This document shows positions 25,512-34,968 of a stretch of 62,350 nucleotides of DNA, in pieces; position 1 is the first letter of the stretch, and every line of letters starts with the position of its first letter. Under the pieces are notes generated by a model that saw only the letters and a list, made by a program, of their open reading frames with translations, had not been told where the DNA came from and did not search any database. Location of the stretch: NCBI RefSeq assembly GCF_009846885.1, contig NZ_WUWM01000035.1:1-62350 (forward strand), read 5' to 3'. The stretch comes from Paenibacillus puerhi (GTDB lineage: Bacteria; Bacillota; Bacilli; Paenibacillales; NBRC-103111). A program made the translations under genes and the position numbers.

Positions 25512-26063
25512 TTATTCCCAATTTTTTCGTTCTTCTACATGCTCAAGGCACATCGCGGCGATATCGAGCCATTGCTCCAGATCCTCGATATGACTTTCAT
25601 CGATCTTGTGATCGAACCGGATACTTATCCGATAGGCATCCGGCACGGAGGATGGCTTTCCCCGCTCGGCATCGGCCTCGGGCAGCAGGGAAACCGCCAG
25701 CTCATGCCGGACTTCGGCTTCTTCGCCCCAGAGTCGGACCAAATAGTCGTGCAGGGCATTGATACGCTCGCTGTACGCCGCCGGCAGCTCCAGGATCAGC
25801 TGAAGCACCGCACCGGGGCGCAGGTCCGCAGAACGCGCTATCCTCCGCTCCAGCGCAAAGTCGGTCAGTCCGCTGGATAGCGAGATAACCGCTTGGCAAT
25901 GCCCGCTCCCCTGACGCAGCAGCATACGGAAGGTACGAGACATCGCGGCCAGATCAACCAAATCCTCGCGCCCCGTGATGCGTACGCTGCCCTCCGAGTC
26001 CAGATCGTACAGCCTTCCTTCCATAACTACTTTCAAATTATCAAAAATCGTAGGATCAAACAT
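25512..26063 (-). CDS. Conserved-looking hypothetical protein
   Basis: A 183-residue soluble protein beginning MFDPTIFDNLKVVMEGRLYDLD. It alternates beta and alpha segments, with an acidic C-terminus containing FDHKIDESHIEDLEQWLDI. I recognise no domain. ATG 26063 has AAGGAG seven bases upstream. It lies 51 bases upstream of the sigma factor on the same strand, so it could be in the sigma operon. Confidence 0.75.
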   Translation of the reverse strand: MFDPTIFDNLKVVMEGRLYDLDSEGSVRITGREDLVDLAAMSRTFRMLLRQGSGHCQAVISLSSGLTDFALERRIARSADLRPGAVLQLILELPAAYSERINALHDYLVRLWGEEAEVRHELAVSLLPEADAERGKPSSVPDAYRISIRFDHKIDESHIEDLEQWLDIAAMCLEHVEERKNWE

Positions 26064-26132
26064 GACCATTCTCCTTTGATACACGAGTTGGGCAGCACAA
26101 TTCTCCCCGCGGATAACCCGGTACGGGGCCCA

Positions 26133-26903
26133 TCAGGATTCGGCTTGTATATCCCTCAGATCAAGCACAGCCCCCTGCCTCCAGCCGTCCGAGCGGATGA
26201 ACCCGATAAGCTTCCGGGCCGTATCCTCGGGAGATTGCAGCTTCCCGCTTTCCTTCAGCTCAATGAATCTCCCCTTGTCCGGGAAAACTCCGTCCTCTGT
26301 CGCACGAATCTGCTCTTGCATACGCGTATCGATAACGCCAGGAGCAATAGATAAGCAGCGGACCGCTCCGGGACCCTCTCCTTGCTCCGCTGCTATGCAG
26401 CGGGTCAGCATGTCGAGCCCCGCTTTGGCTGCACAGTAAGCGCTCCAGCCCGCATAAGGCTTGCGTCCCGCTCCGGAGGAGATACTTACGATCGCTCGAT
26501 CAACCGAAGCCCGGTAGGACTCCGTTAGCCGGATGAAGGCCGAGCTGAGCACGAGCGGCGCCGTCAGATTCACCGCCATATGAAGAGCGAGCCCCTGCTC
26601 GTCCGCAAGCTCCAAAGGCCCGATCGGCTCTAGAATACCCGCGTTATGGATCAGCGTCAGCCGCCGCGCCTCATTGAAAGGAACGCGCTGCATCGCATCG
26701 GCCATTATCCCTGGATGAAGCTCGGAACGCTCCAGGTCGGCATGGACAAACTCGAAGCTGCCGCCGTACGAGGCCGCAAGCGCTCCAAGAGAACCGTCAT
26801 CTTGGCGCGCCATACCGATGACGGCCGCTCCCTCCCGGATATAGCCAGCAGCAAGCGCGGCGCCTAGTCCTCTTGTCGTTCCCGTAATGATATAGACGTC
26901 CAT
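26133..26903 (-). CDS. Short-chain dehydrogenase, benzil-reductase-like (YueD type)
   Basis: A 256-residue SDR enzyme using NADPH. The cofactor motif is ITGTTRGLGAALA. LIHNAGILEPIGPL is the NAG strand, and the active site is SISSGAGRKPYAGWSAYCAAKAGLD with the YxxxK pair. It resembles (S)-benzoin-forming benzil reductases, but the natural substrate is unknown. ATG 26903 has AGGGGA nine bases upstream. Confidence 0.9.
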   Translation of the reverse strand: MDVYIITGTTRGLGAALAAGYIREGAAVIGMARQDDGSLGALAASYGGSFEFVHADLERSELHPGIMADAMQRVPFNEARRLTLIHNAGILEPIGPLELADEQGLALHMAVNLTAPLVLSSAFIRLTESYRASVDRAIVSISSGAGRKPYAGWSAYCAAKAGLDMLTRCIAAEQGEGPGAVRCLSIAPGVIDTRMQEQIRATEDGVFPDKGRFIELKESGKLQSPEDTARKLIGFIRSDGWRQGAVLDLRDIQAES

Positions 26904-26942
26904 CTTTGTCGATCCCCTTCCTTTTTTCATAATCTGCGAAAA

Positions 26943-26973
26943 TAAAAAAAGAATCTCCGGAGCAACCGGAGAT
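26943..26973 (-). terminator. Terminator after the hypothetical gene at 26996
   Basis: ATCTCCGG and CCGGAGAT enclose a short loop; the minus strand continues TCTTTTTTT. It lies 22 bases after the stop of the gene at 26996. Confidence 0.85.
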
Positions 26974-26995
26974 ATAGGCAAGCTTGCAAGCTGGA

Positions 26996-27520
26996 TTAGG
27001 GAGTCATCCAATCATCGGCACTGATCCCTTGTTCTACGGCAAAATCAAAATCGTACACATCGTATACTTGAACCGGGATCTCCGCCTGAATAATTTTATC
27101 CATAAATTCGACCTGATCGGTGATGACCGGAGCCTGCTCCCGGAGTGACGTCAGGATGACCTCCGTTTCGATCGGATCGATCGCTTCGCCGTATTGAGCA
27201 TTCTCCATCGCATTGACGACGGTGAACGTTACATGCTCGTTAATCGGCAGCGGCGGACTAAGCCGCCATGGAGCTTGCAGCGCACGCTCCAGCTTCTTCT
27301 TGTTGAACGAATCGTCGAAGAAGGCGATCAGCTCGACAATTTTCCCTTTCACATGGGCGTCGTCACTCGCTTCCGGCATCACCGGCTCCGGGCTGTCCTT
27401 CATCTCATAAAGCTCCATAATCGTATTGTATGGGATCAAATACTCCACGGGCTGACTGGGCGCCATCAGTTCTCCGTATATGGCAACCAATACCGCTTCA
27501 ATAACAAATCGCCGGGACAT
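26996..27520 (-). CDS. Conserved hypothetical protein
   Basis: A 174-residue acidic protein starting MSRRFVIEAVLVAIYGELM, with AAGGAGG eight bases upstream. The middle contains PWRLSPPLPINEHVTFTVVNAMENAQYGE and the C-terminus PVQVYDVYDFDFAVEQG. There is no signal peptide or recognisable catalytic motif. I have the impression of similar Paenibacillus proteins annotated under misleading names, so I assign no function. Confidence 0.75.
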   Translation of the reverse strand: MSRRFVIEAVLVAIYGELMAPSQPVEYLIPYNTIMELYEMKDSPEPVMPEASDDAHVKGKIVELIAFFDDSFNKKKLERALQAPWRLSPPLPINEHVTFTVVNAMENAQYGEAIDPIETEVILTSLREQAPVITDQVEFMDKIIQAEIPVQVYDVYDFDFAVEQGISADDWMTP

Positions 27521-27675
27521 GCTTGATTCCTCCTTCAAATGATGCGTCCGTCCTTCTTGTCCGGCCTCATTCTTTCATAACATAAATAATCGGAAATGTC
27601 CATCGACAGGAACGTAAGTCATGCCAGGGATATAGACGGCTGGAGCCGCCCGAACGATGTTCATGAAGCCGACAA

Positions 27676-27703
27676 GAAAAAAAGCTGCCCGTCAACCGGC
27701 AGC
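27676..27703 (-). terminator. Terminator after degV-like gene
   Basis: GCTGCC pairs with GGCAGC on the minus strand and is followed by TTTTTTT. It lies about 40 bases after the DegV stop. Confidence 0.85.
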
Positions 27704-27745
27704 CATTTCTTGTTTGGGAATACATACATGTATAAGAGCGGGTAC

Positions 27746-28582
27746 TTAATTATAGCAGATCAACAACCCGTTTTCCCCGGCGTAAGTGCCGATGACAGGG
27801 CCCATATCGGTGATAATGGTATGGGCGAAAGGATAAAGGCTCAGGATGCGCTCTTTCAAGGACATCGCATCCTCCGGACAGTTGCTGTGCGCAATGCCCA
27901 GCACCAGCTTCTCGGCATGGATGCTCCCCAGCTTCTCGACCAATCGGGTAAGGGCATTTTTTCTTCCCCGGACCTTGTCGGTCACCTCGACCGCCCCTTC
28001 GTCGCTGGCCTGCATGACGAGCTTGATATTCAGAACCGAAGCGATAGCTCCCTTAGTCCGGTCCAGCCTCCCGCCCTTAATGACGTTTTCCAGCGTATCC
28101 AGATAGAAATAGGTCCGGGTTTCGCGAACTCTCCTTCGTGCGCGAAGCACAAGATCCTCAAAGGAATATCCGGCCTCCATATCCTCCAGCAGACGGTACA
28201 GCATCAGTCCGGCCCCAAGCGAAGCCGTCAGAGAATCAATGACTTCAATTTTCCCCGATCGATCGCCGGTTTCCTCCGCCATTTCCTTGGCCAGCTTGGC
28301 ATGGGTGTACGTACTGCTCAAGGAGGAGGAAAGCGTGATCAGGACCAGGTCGTCCTCCGGATATTGCGCGAAGGCTCGAAGAAAATCCTCCGGCGAGGGG
28401 CTCGCCGTTTTGGGCAAATGCGTATGCGTTTTCATGAGCTGGTAGAAATCTGGACCGCCCTTGGTTTCATCGAACGGCTTCCCGTCGAAGGTGACATACA
28501 GCGGGATGCCATGCACCGTCCCTGCTTCCTTCCACTCCGCCGGATAGTCTACGCCTCCGTCAGTCATAAGCCGAATGGCCAT
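27746..28582 (-). CDS. DegV family fatty-acid-binding protein
   Basis: A 278-residue DegV/FakB-type protein. It has the family opening RLMTDGGVDYPAEW, ITLSSSLSSTYTHAKLAKEM (the fatty-acid-binding Ser/Thr region), VIDSLTASLGAGLML, and a C-terminal IITDMGPVIGTYAGENGLLI. FakB-type members present fatty acids to the kinase FakA for phosphorylation. FakA is not in the window. The gene appears monocistronic with its own terminator. Confidence 0.92.
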   Translation of the reverse strand: MAIRLMTDGGVDYPAEWKEAGTVHGIPLYVTFDGKPFDETKGGPDFYQLMKTHTHLPKTASPSPEDFLRAFAQYPEDDLVLITLSSSLSSTYTHAKLAKEMAEETGDRSGKIEVIDSLTASLGAGLMLYRLLEDMEAGYSFEDLVLRARRRVRETRTYFYLDTLENVIKGGRLDRTKGAIASVLNIKLVMQASDEGAVEVTDKVRGRKNALTRLVEKLGSIHAEKLVLGIAHSNCPEDAMSLKERILSLYPFAHTIITDMGPVIGTYAGENGLLICYN

Positions 28583-28713
28583 TAGCTTCGCTCTCTTTCT
28601 GAATGTCTATTCCATTATTGAATCTATCTTCTCTCTATTATGACATATAACGACTTCATTCGACAAGTTGACCGACAATCGTTGATCGGATCGGGTAATC
28701 CGAGACCCCATCG

Positions 28714-28744
28714 CAAAAAAATCGGCCCAGACGGGGCCGATTTT
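28714..28744 (-). terminator. Terminator of the NlpC/P60 gene
   Basis: A 9-bp stem AATCGGCCC/GGGCCGATT, followed on the minus strand by TTTTTTT. Confidence 0.85.
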
Positions 28745-28766
28745 ATTTAATAACATTAAGCTTGTC

Positions 28767-29249
28767 CTACATCACACGACGTGCAGTGGCATAGTTTTTC
28801 TTCCACCAGTCTTTATTCATATCCGTAATGGTCACGCCAGGGCTCCCGTACGTATGAATGAATTTACCATCGCCGATATAGATGCCAACATGATGGATTG
28901 GAGAATAGAAGAACACCAGATCGCCCGGCTTCAGATTGCTCTTAGATACGTAAGTACCTACTTTGGACAACTCTTTGGCCGTACGCGGCAGCGATTTTCC
29001 GTATTTATGAAATACCGTCCAGACAAAGGAAGAACAGTCGAAATTGCGCGTCTGTCCTAGAGCGGCTCCAAACTTGTAAGGCTTGTTTAAATATTGCTTG
29101 GCTGTAGCAATGACATCCTTCGCTTGCGAGCTTGACATCGCGCTGGCTGGAGCAGCAGGTATGGCAAGTGTCCCGGTCATAAGCAGCGCCGCGCTCAAGC
29201 TGACGGACACGAAAGTTTGAATGAGACGTTGTGGGAACCGTTTCGTCAT
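28767..29249 (-). CDS. Secreted NlpC/P60 family peptidoglycan endopeptidase
   Basis: A 160-residue wall hydrolase. The signal peptide (ending PAAPASAMS) is about 38 residues. The NlpC/P60 catalytic Cys is in NFDCSSFVWTVF, His in HHVGIYIG and the third His in KFIHTYG. It would cleave stem peptides (gamma-D-Glu-meso-DAP type). There are no LysM or SH3 binding modules. ATG 29249 has AAGGAGG ten bases upstream. Confidence 0.93.
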   Translation of the reverse strand: MTKRFPQRLIQTFVSVSLSAALLMTGTLAIPAAPASAMSSSQAKDVIATAKQYLNKPYKFGAALGQTRNFDCSSFVWTVFHKYGKSLPRTAKELSKVGTYVSKSNLKPGDLVFFYSPIHHVGIYIGDGKFIHTYGSPGVTITDMNKDWWKKNYATARRVM

Positions 29250-29385
29250 AAGATTTCGTCCTCCTTGGGTTTGAGTTGGCTCATGGCCTGAAGCCACTAT
29301 ACCACACGCCGCCTCTGGATGAAGCTGGCAGAAAAGCTAGGATCCCAGGCATGACGGACCTTCGGAAACGATTATGAGAATACGA

Positions 29386-30747
29386 TTAAAATTTCGCTTT
29401 GGGCAGCGTAATCTGCACCTGTGTCCCTTCTCCGGCTGCGCTCTGGATGCGAATAGTCCCGCCGTGCCGCTCCAGAATCTGCTCGGCGATCGATAAGCCC
29501 AGCCCGCTCCCCCCGCTGCGCCTCTGCCGCGTTTTATCCACCCGGTAGAAGCGTTCGAATAAATGGGGAAGCTCTTCTTCGGGAATGCCCACTCCTTTGT
29601 CTTCCACCGTTAGGATGATCTCTTCTTCTCTCTCCCGGCAGCGGATATACACAGGGTCTTCGCTATACTTTACCGCGTTGTCAAGCAGAATAATCAGCAG
29701 CTGCTTGAGCTGCTCCGGACTGCCATGGCAGATCGGGGAAGTCCCCGGCTGCACGTCCAGACGGATATCGCGCTTGAATGCCATCGATAACCGTCCCGCC
29801 GTTTCTTGCAGCAGCGGCAGCAGCGGCACCGGGTGAAACGGCGTCTCCTCCCCGCGCTCTAGCTCCGCCAGCCGCAGCAGGGACTTGATCAATCCTTTGA
29901 GACGCACGGATTCCGAATGAATCGCCTGAACCGCTTCCTCCCGAACCTCGGGCCGTTCTCCACCCCACCTCCGCAGCAGCGAAGCGTAGCTCTCAATGAC
30001 CGTCAACGGCGTACGCAGCTCATGCGAGGCATCCGCTACAAATTGCTTTTGCCGTTCATCCTTTTCCTTCAGCGTTTCGATCATGTCGTTAAACGTTTGC
30101 CCCAGCTGACCCAATTCATCCTTCTGGGAAGCATATCGCGGACTCAGCGTAACGAAATAACGGTTTTTCTTGATTTCATTCATCGTGTCCAGCAGCTCGC
30201 GGATCGGCCGGATAAGAACCCGGGAGTAAAAATATCCGCTCACCAGCGCGACTACCAGCACGGCCCCGGTCGTCATGTACAGCCCCGTCCCCAGCAGCTC
30301 CAGCCATTCGCTCATCACATTGAGCGACTTGCCAAGCTCAAGCGTGCCAAGCTGTGAGCCCTGCGCGAGGATTGGCACTTGGACAAAGAGCATGCGAACC
30401 CCGAATTCATTCACCATCGCGCTCCCATAGTAGGATCTATACACGGAAGGATATGCCGAAAGCCGCTCGTTAGTGGACACACTGGCGCGTACGACGCCCT
30501 CCTTGTCGATGATGCGCACCAAAATATCGGGCTCGTAAAATTCGTTCAGCAGCTCAGGCTTCCCCCAGCTCCCCGGATCGTGAGTCTCGGGATTGCGAAG
30601 GATGACTTGCGCTTTATTCCAAAGAAGCCGGGTTTCCGAGGTCGTCATCTTGCCCAATATGTAGAAGTAGATTGTTACATTGAACACAATGACCAGGAGC
30701 AGCACCCATACCGTAGAAAGCAAAATCAACCGGGTTCTTAGACTCAT
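29386..30747 (-). CDS. HAMP-domain sensor histidine kinase
   Basis: A 453-residue membrane sensor. TM1 is near residues 7-30, an outer sensor loop follows, and TM2 (TTGAVLVVALVSGYFYSRVLI) leads into HAMP. The H-box is FVADASHELRTPLTVIESYASLL, then LLDNAVKYSEDP, DKGVGIPEEELPHLF and GGSGLGLSIAEQI. The start overlaps the response regulator stop as ATGA, so the two are one operon. Stimulus is unknown; ArlS-like layout. Confidence 0.94.
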   Translation of the reverse strand: MSLRTRLILLSTVWVLLLVIVFNVTIYFYILGKMTTSETRLLWNKAQVILRNPETHDPGSWGKPELLNEFYEPDILVRIIDKEGVVRASVSTNERLSAYPSVYRSYYGSAMVNEFGVRMLFVQVPILAQGSQLGTLELGKSLNVMSEWLELLGTGLYMTTGAVLVVALVSGYFYSRVLIRPIRELLDTMNEIKKNRYFVTLSPRYASQKDELGQLGQTFNDMIETLKEKDERQKQFVADASHELRTPLTVIESYASLLRRWGGERPEVREEAVQAIHSESVRLKGLIKSLLRLAELERGEETPFHPVPLLPLLQETAGRLSMAFKRDIRLDVQPGTSPICHGSPEQLKQLLIILLDNAVKYSEDPVYIRCREREEEIILTVEDKGVGIPEEELPHLFERFYRVDKTRQRRSGGSGLGLSIAEQILERHGGTIRIQSAAGEGTQVQITLPKAKF

Positions 30748-31433
30748 ACGCTTGGAGGGGTCAGCGAATAGCCTACTCCGCGTGCGGTACGGATCAGCTT
30801 CGGACTGAATCCTTTATCGACTTTCAACCGCAAGTAACGAACGTACACATCGACGATGTTCGTATCTCCGGCGTGAGCGTATCCCCACACATCCCCGATC
30901 AGCTGCTCGCGGCTTAAAACTTGCCCCTGATGCTTCATCATATAGTGAAGCAATTCGAATTCTGTCGGCGTCAGCTCGATGACGCAGTCGCCCCGCATCA
31001 CCTTGCGGCTCTTCGGATCCAGCGTCAAGTCCGCTGCCTCCAGCAATCCGTCGCTCTCCTCCTTGTCGCTTGTCAGCTTGATCAAGTTTCGTATCCGCAC
31101 AAGGAGCTCCTCGATCGCGAACGGCTTGGTCACATAATCATTGGCGCCCAACTCGAACCCTTGGACAATATCTTTGGTAACATCTCTGGCCGTCAGCAGA
31201 AGCACCGGCGACTCGCCGCCTCCGCTTCGATAGCCTTCCAGCACATCCAGCCCGCTGCATCCGGGAAGCATCACATCCAGCACAATCAGGCTCCAGCTGC
31301 GTGCTAGAGCAAGAGGCAGCGCTCGCGTACCGTCCGTGGCAAGCGCTGTCTCATACCCTTCGTGCTGCAGCTCCAGCTCCAATACCCGGGCGATATGCGG
31401 TTCATCCTCGACAATTAGAATGGAACGATTCAT
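30744..31433 (-). CDS. OmpR/PhoB-family response regulator
   Basis: A 229-residue regulator. The receiver has acidic pocket VEDEPH, phospho-acceptor Asp in LIVLDVMLPGCSG and Lys in VTKPFAIEEL. The C-terminal winged helix reads IELTPTEFELLHYMMKHQGQVLSREQL with NIVDVYVRYLRLKV and TARGVGYSL. It partners the HAMP kinase it overlaps. The leader upstream contains a strong hairpin with a GAAA loop at 31576-31611. Confidence 0.95.
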   Translation of the reverse strand: MNRSILIVEDEPHIARVLELELQHEGYETALATDGTRALPLALARSWSLIVLDVMLPGCSGLDVLEGYRSGGGESPVLLLTARDVTKDIVQGFELGANDYVTKPFAIEELLVRIRNLIKLTSDKEESDGLLEAADLTLDPKSRKVMRGDCVIELTPTEFELLHYMMKHQGQVLSREQLIGDVWGYAHAGDTNIVDVYVRYLRLKVDKGFSPKLIRTARGVGYSLTPPSV

Positions 31434-31575
31434 AGGGGCGGCTCTTTCCTGTCAATCGGGATCATGCGGATAGCGTCCCCTGACGGCAGGCGGTTTATTC
31501 GCCCGTCCAGACCGTCCCGTCCACTGACCTCGGAACCGACATGGCTACGGAAGCCGTAACAGATTCTCACGCCAA

Positions 31576-31611
31576 CAAGACGAGAGCATGGTTTCCCATA
31601 TCCTCGTCTTG
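31576..31611 (-). other. Strong tetraloop-capped hairpin in a regulator leader
   Basis: On the minus strand CAAGACGAG pairs with CTCGTCTTG; inside it ATGG-GAAA-CCAT forms a second stem with a GNRA tetraloop. There is no T-run after it, so it is not an ordinary terminator. It lies about 140 bases upstream of the OmpR-type regulator start and 50 bases after the stop of the upstream gene. Confidence 0.5.
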
Positions 31612-31661
31612 CTACATTTGGTGAATAAGCCCGTTGGGCCTCCACCTTCTTCTAATGTGCG

Positions 31662-32183
31662 TTAAGGCTCCTTGGACTGCCTTTCCTGCTCTTTCACGTG
31701 TTCGCTGCCGAACGCCAGAATCACCGTTTCAATCTTCTGCAGGCGAATAAATTCATTTTGCTTCAAGTCTGCGCGGAAGTAGGCATACATGTAAGCCCCC
31801 TCAAGGAAAGTCAACGAAGGGTAACAAACAAGGTCGGCATTGGTATACGGATTGTCGATCAGAATTTGCCACTCTCCGTCTCGGTTTTCCGTAGCGATCG
31901 TTTCCAGAACGGTACGCTTATAAGTATGGATCGCTTCAAACTCGTCCCATATGTGCGCCCAGGATGGGCTGAAGCGAGCGGGCTCCGGAAATAATCGTTT
32001 GGCGGCGGCAATTCGATCCGACATTTCTGCGTATTCCTCGTCCACATATTCCTTCAGCTTGATTCGAAAGCCATCAAGGAAACGCCGAAAAGCCGTAAAA
32101 CCGCCTTCTACGATCATCTGCTGAAACTGCTGCAGTTCGTCTTCCGAAGCCGCTTGCTCAAACTTGACAAAAGGGTTCGTCAT
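31662..32183 (-). CDS. Hypothetical soluble protein
   Basis: A 173-residue helical protein, MTNPFVKFEQAASEDELQQF at the start, with a charged C-terminus. ATG 32183 has AAGGAG seven bases upstream. I recognise no domain. FLEGAYMYAYFRADLKQNEF is the most structured-looking segment. It lies next to another small unknown gene on the same strand. Confidence 0.7.
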   Translation of the reverse strand: MTNPFVKFEQAASEDELQQFQQMIVEGGFTAFRRFLDGFRIKLKEYVDEEYAEMSDRIAAAKRLFPEPARFSPSWAHIWDEFEAIHTYKRTVLETIATENRDGEWQILIDNPYTNADLVCYPSLTFLEGAYMYAYFRADLKQNEFIRLQKIETVILAFGSEHVKEQERQSKEP

Positions 32184-32226
32184 CCTCGCTCTCCTTGTTC
32201 CTTTGTGATTGCCAAAATTGTAGCAT

Positions 32227-32514
32227 TTATCGGCGGTCAGCTTCCAGCGCACCCTCGGGATGCATAATCAGACGGCGGGAAGGGTCGTTTTTCAGCTTGA
32301 CATTCCCAAGCTTAACTCGGGCTTCGTCGAGCCGAAGAACAAGCCAGCGATGGTCATCGTCATGGCCAATTTGCTCCAGAAACCGCTTCTTGTGCTCCAG
32401 AGCTTCCTCCTCGCTCTCCCACTGCCTGATCCCGTAATAGTGGAGGTCGTAGTGGTTCTTCTGCAGACATGCAGCGATTTCTCCGGTATCGGCATGCCTC
32501 AATACATAGCTCAT
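32227..32514 (-). CDS. Hypothetical small protein
   Basis: A 95-residue protein with alternating strand and helix: SYVLRHADTGEIAACL then HYYGIRQWESEEEALEHKKRFLEQIG. ATG 32514 has GGAGG eight bases upstream; the open frame extends further but without a ribosome site. No family recognised. It may be co-transcribed with the gene at 31662. Confidence 0.65.
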   Translation of the reverse strand: MSYVLRHADTGEIAACLQKNHYDLHYYGIRQWESEEEALEHKKRFLEQIGHDDDHRWLVLRLDEARVKLGNVKLKNDPSRRLIMHPEGALEADRR

Positions 32515-32575
32515 GTCAGATTCCTCCACATTAAACTCCTGATTCATCCCCCATTGGTACATGGAGGATAGGACA

Positions 32576-32612
32576 AGAAAGGCGCAAGGCTCGAACCCGA
32601 GTTTGCGCCTTT
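32576..32612 (-). terminator. Hairpin after the oxidoreductase operon
   Basis: AAAGGCGCAA pairs with TTGCGCCTTT with a 13-base loop, about 20 bases after the oxidoreductase stop. The T-run on the minus strand is short. Confidence 0.65.
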
Positions 32613-32630
32613 CCCGTCCCCTACTTCCCC

Positions 32631-34934
32631 TTACAAATACGGATTCTCGTGTTTCGCCTTAAGACGGCTCCAACGGCGTTCCACCTCGTCCTCGAACGAC
32701 TTGAGCGCCTCCGCATACTCCGGCTTGGTTAGATGCTTCGTCTTGCCCATATTTTTCAACCAGTCTCCGACTGGAATCCGCTTGCTCTTGTCCTCCGGAT
32801 TATACGTAATCGAGGTGATGCCGTTCTCGACCTCGTACATCGGGAAGAAGCAGGAGTTCACGGCTTCGTCGATCAGCGTCTGCCCGATCTGCTCCTCGGA
32901 TAGCCAGTTGAGCGGACAAGTGATCAGAATCTTGCCGTAGACCAATCCTTCATTTTGAGCGTAGTACTGCGCCTTGGCCGCTTTCTTCAGCAGATCCTGA
33001 GGCAGCGACTCGGAGCCGGTGAAGACGTATGGAATATTGGTAGCCGCCATAATCTGAGGCGTATCCTTGTGATGGAACAGCTTCCCGCCCTGGTGCTTGC
33101 CAACGTTGGACGTGGACGTACGGTGGCCGAGAGGCGTTGAATACGAAAGCTGAGCCCCGGTGTTCATGTAGCCTTCGTTATCGTACTCCAGGATGATCAT
33201 TTTATGATTGCGCAAGGCCGCTCCGATCGCAGGCCCCATCCCGATATCCATCCCTCCATCGCCGGTAATCATGACGAATGTAAAGTCGGCGGGCAGGTTC
33301 AGATGATCGAGGTCCCCACGACGCTTCCGCTCCCAGAACATCTCTACGACGCCGGAGAGAGTGGCCGCACCGCTTTGGAACAGGTTATGGATATAAGTTG
33401 CTTTATGGGATGAATACGGATAGCCGGTCGTAACGACCATGGCACAGCCCGTATGGAACAAGGCAACGATATCCCCTTCGATTCCTTTGAAGAATAACTC
33501 CAGACCGGAGAAAATGCCGCACCCCGGACAAGCGCCGTGTCCCGGAGCAAGCCGCTTCGGCTTCTTGGTCAGCTGACGGATCGGCGGAACCTTGACTTTC
33601 AGCTGCCCGGTTGCCTCATCTTTATTGACGGTGATCAGGCCCGTTGTCAGGTCTTCATATTTCATCGGCTCTATAACGCGCTGCGGCTTCTTGTTCGGGT
33701 CGCCCGGCGTATGGCCGTAGTAGTCGAAAGGTACCGCCACGCTCCCCGCATCCACGGCATCCAAAGCCATCTGGAAGAAGGCATGCCCGTCCTCCGCGTA
33801 GAAATCCTTGCCGCCCAAGCCGTACACGCGGCTGATAACCATTGTATCGGTATATCCGGCCGTGAAGAGCGCAGCCTTGATCTCTAGCGACATGTTGCCG
33901 CCGTGAGCGCCGTAAGAATCCGCGCGGTCGCCGATCGTAACGGCCTTCACAGTCTTCAGCGCCTCCGCGATTTCCTTGGCCGGGAATGGGCGGATCATGT
34001 TCGGCGCGATGGACCCCGCCTTAATCCCTCTCTCGCGCAGCTGATCGACCACGTCCTTAATGATCTCGGATGAAGAGTTCATCAGGAAGACGGCAACCTC
34101 CGCATCATCCATCCGGTATAGATCCAGGATCGGATAGTCCCGGCCTGTCAGGATCTTATACTCCTGGCGGATCCGGTCGAATACGTCCCCGGCTCTATAC
34201 ATCGCCTCGGACTGCTGATAGCAGTTATTGATATAGTCGGGTTCGTTCATATAAGGCCCGACCGTGATCGGGTTGTTGCGGTCCAGCACATGAGGGAATT
34301 GCTTCGGCTGCTCGCCGATAAAAGCATGGACGTCGGATTTATGGGCGAACGTCTGAACCCGGCGCTTCTGATGGGAGGTGAAATAACCGTCGGAAGCGAC
34401 GATGACCGGCAGGCGCACCTCAGGGTCCTCCGCCAGCTTGATAGCCATAATATTCATATCGTAAACAGCCTGAGGGTCGCGGCTCATCAGGATCGGCCAT
34501 CCTGTATTCAGCGCATAATACAAGTCAGAGTGATCGCCATGAATGTTCAGCGGACCGGATACCGAGCGGCATACCAGATTCATAACCATCGGGAAGCGGG
34601 TACCGGACTGCACCGGCATTTGCTCCAGCATATACAGATAGCCGTTGGCACTAGTGGCATTGAAGACGCGTCCCCCGGCTGCCGCAGCTCCGTAACAAAT
34701 CCCGGCCGAACCATGCTCGCCGTCAGCGGGGATCAGCTTAATATCGTGCTGACCGTTCGCTTTCATCAGATCGAGGAATTGGGCGACTTCCGTTGATGGC
34801 GAGATCGGAAAATAGCCCATCACATGGTAGTTGATCTGATGCGCCGCGTATGCGGCCATCTCGTTGCCCGATTCGTACACCATACGCTGCTCGATCGTAC
34901 CCGTGCTCACTTCTTTATTTATCTCGATAGCCAT
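32631..34934 (-). CDS. 2-oxoacid:ferredoxin oxidoreductase, fused alpha-beta subunit (TPP-dependent)
   Basis: A 767-residue protein. The N-terminal about 430 residues are the pyrimidine-binding alpha part (GYFPISPSTEVAQFLDLM, EHGSAGICYGAAAAGGRVFN, IRPFPAKEIAEAL). The C-terminal part is the TPP-binding beta part, with GHGACPGCGIFSG, the TPP motif ITGDGGMDIGMGPA and EYDNEGYMNTGAQLS. With the downstream-numbered gamma-delta polypeptide it would oxidise pyruvate or another 2-oxoacid to acyl-CoA and reduce ferredoxin. This is an oxygen-sensitive, anaerobic-type enzyme. It follows its partner gene by 34 bases. Confidence 0.92.
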   Translation of the reverse strand: MAIEINKEVSTGTIEQRMVYESGNEMAAYAAHQINYHVMGYFPISPSTEVAQFLDLMKANGQHDIKLIPADGEHGSAGICYGAAAAGGRVFNATSANGYLYMLEQMPVQSGTRFPMVMNLVCRSVSGPLNIHGDHSDLYYALNTGWPILMSRDPQAVYDMNIMAIKLAEDPEVRLPVIVASDGYFTSHQKRRVQTFAHKSDVHAFIGEQPKQFPHVLDRNNPITVGPYMNEPDYINNCYQQSEAMYRAGDVFDRIRQEYKILTGRDYPILDLYRMDDAEVAVFLMNSSSEIIKDVVDQLRERGIKAGSIAPNMIRPFPAKEIAEALKTVKAVTIGDRADSYGAHGGNMSLEIKAALFTAGYTDTMVISRVYGLGGKDFYAEDGHAFFQMALDAVDAGSVAVPFDYYGHTPGDPNKKPQRVIEPMKYEDLTTGLITVNKDEATGQLKVKVPPIRQLTKKPKRLAPGHGACPGCGIFSGLELFFKGIEGDIVALFHTGCAMVVTTGYPYSSHKATYIHNLFQSGAATLSGVVEMFWERKRRGDLDHLNLPADFTFVMITGDGGMDIGMGPAIGAALRNHKMIILEYDNEGYMNTGAQLSYSTPLGHRTSTSNVGKHQGGKLFHHKDTPQIMAATNIPYVFTGSESLPQDLLKKAAKAQYYAQNEGLVYGKILITCPLNWLSEEQIGQTLIDEAVNSCFFPMYEVENGITSITYNPEDKSKRIPVGDWLKNMGKTKHLTKPEYAEALKSFEDEVERRWSRLKAKHENPYL

Positions 34935-34968
34935 AAGTAACCTTCACCTCTCCCGTATAGATTATGAT

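Noticed and set aside
31430..31645. 71-residue open frame in the leader of the OmpR-type regulator
   Set aside because: No ribosome site and no conserved-looking motif; the region is better explained as leader with a hairpin.
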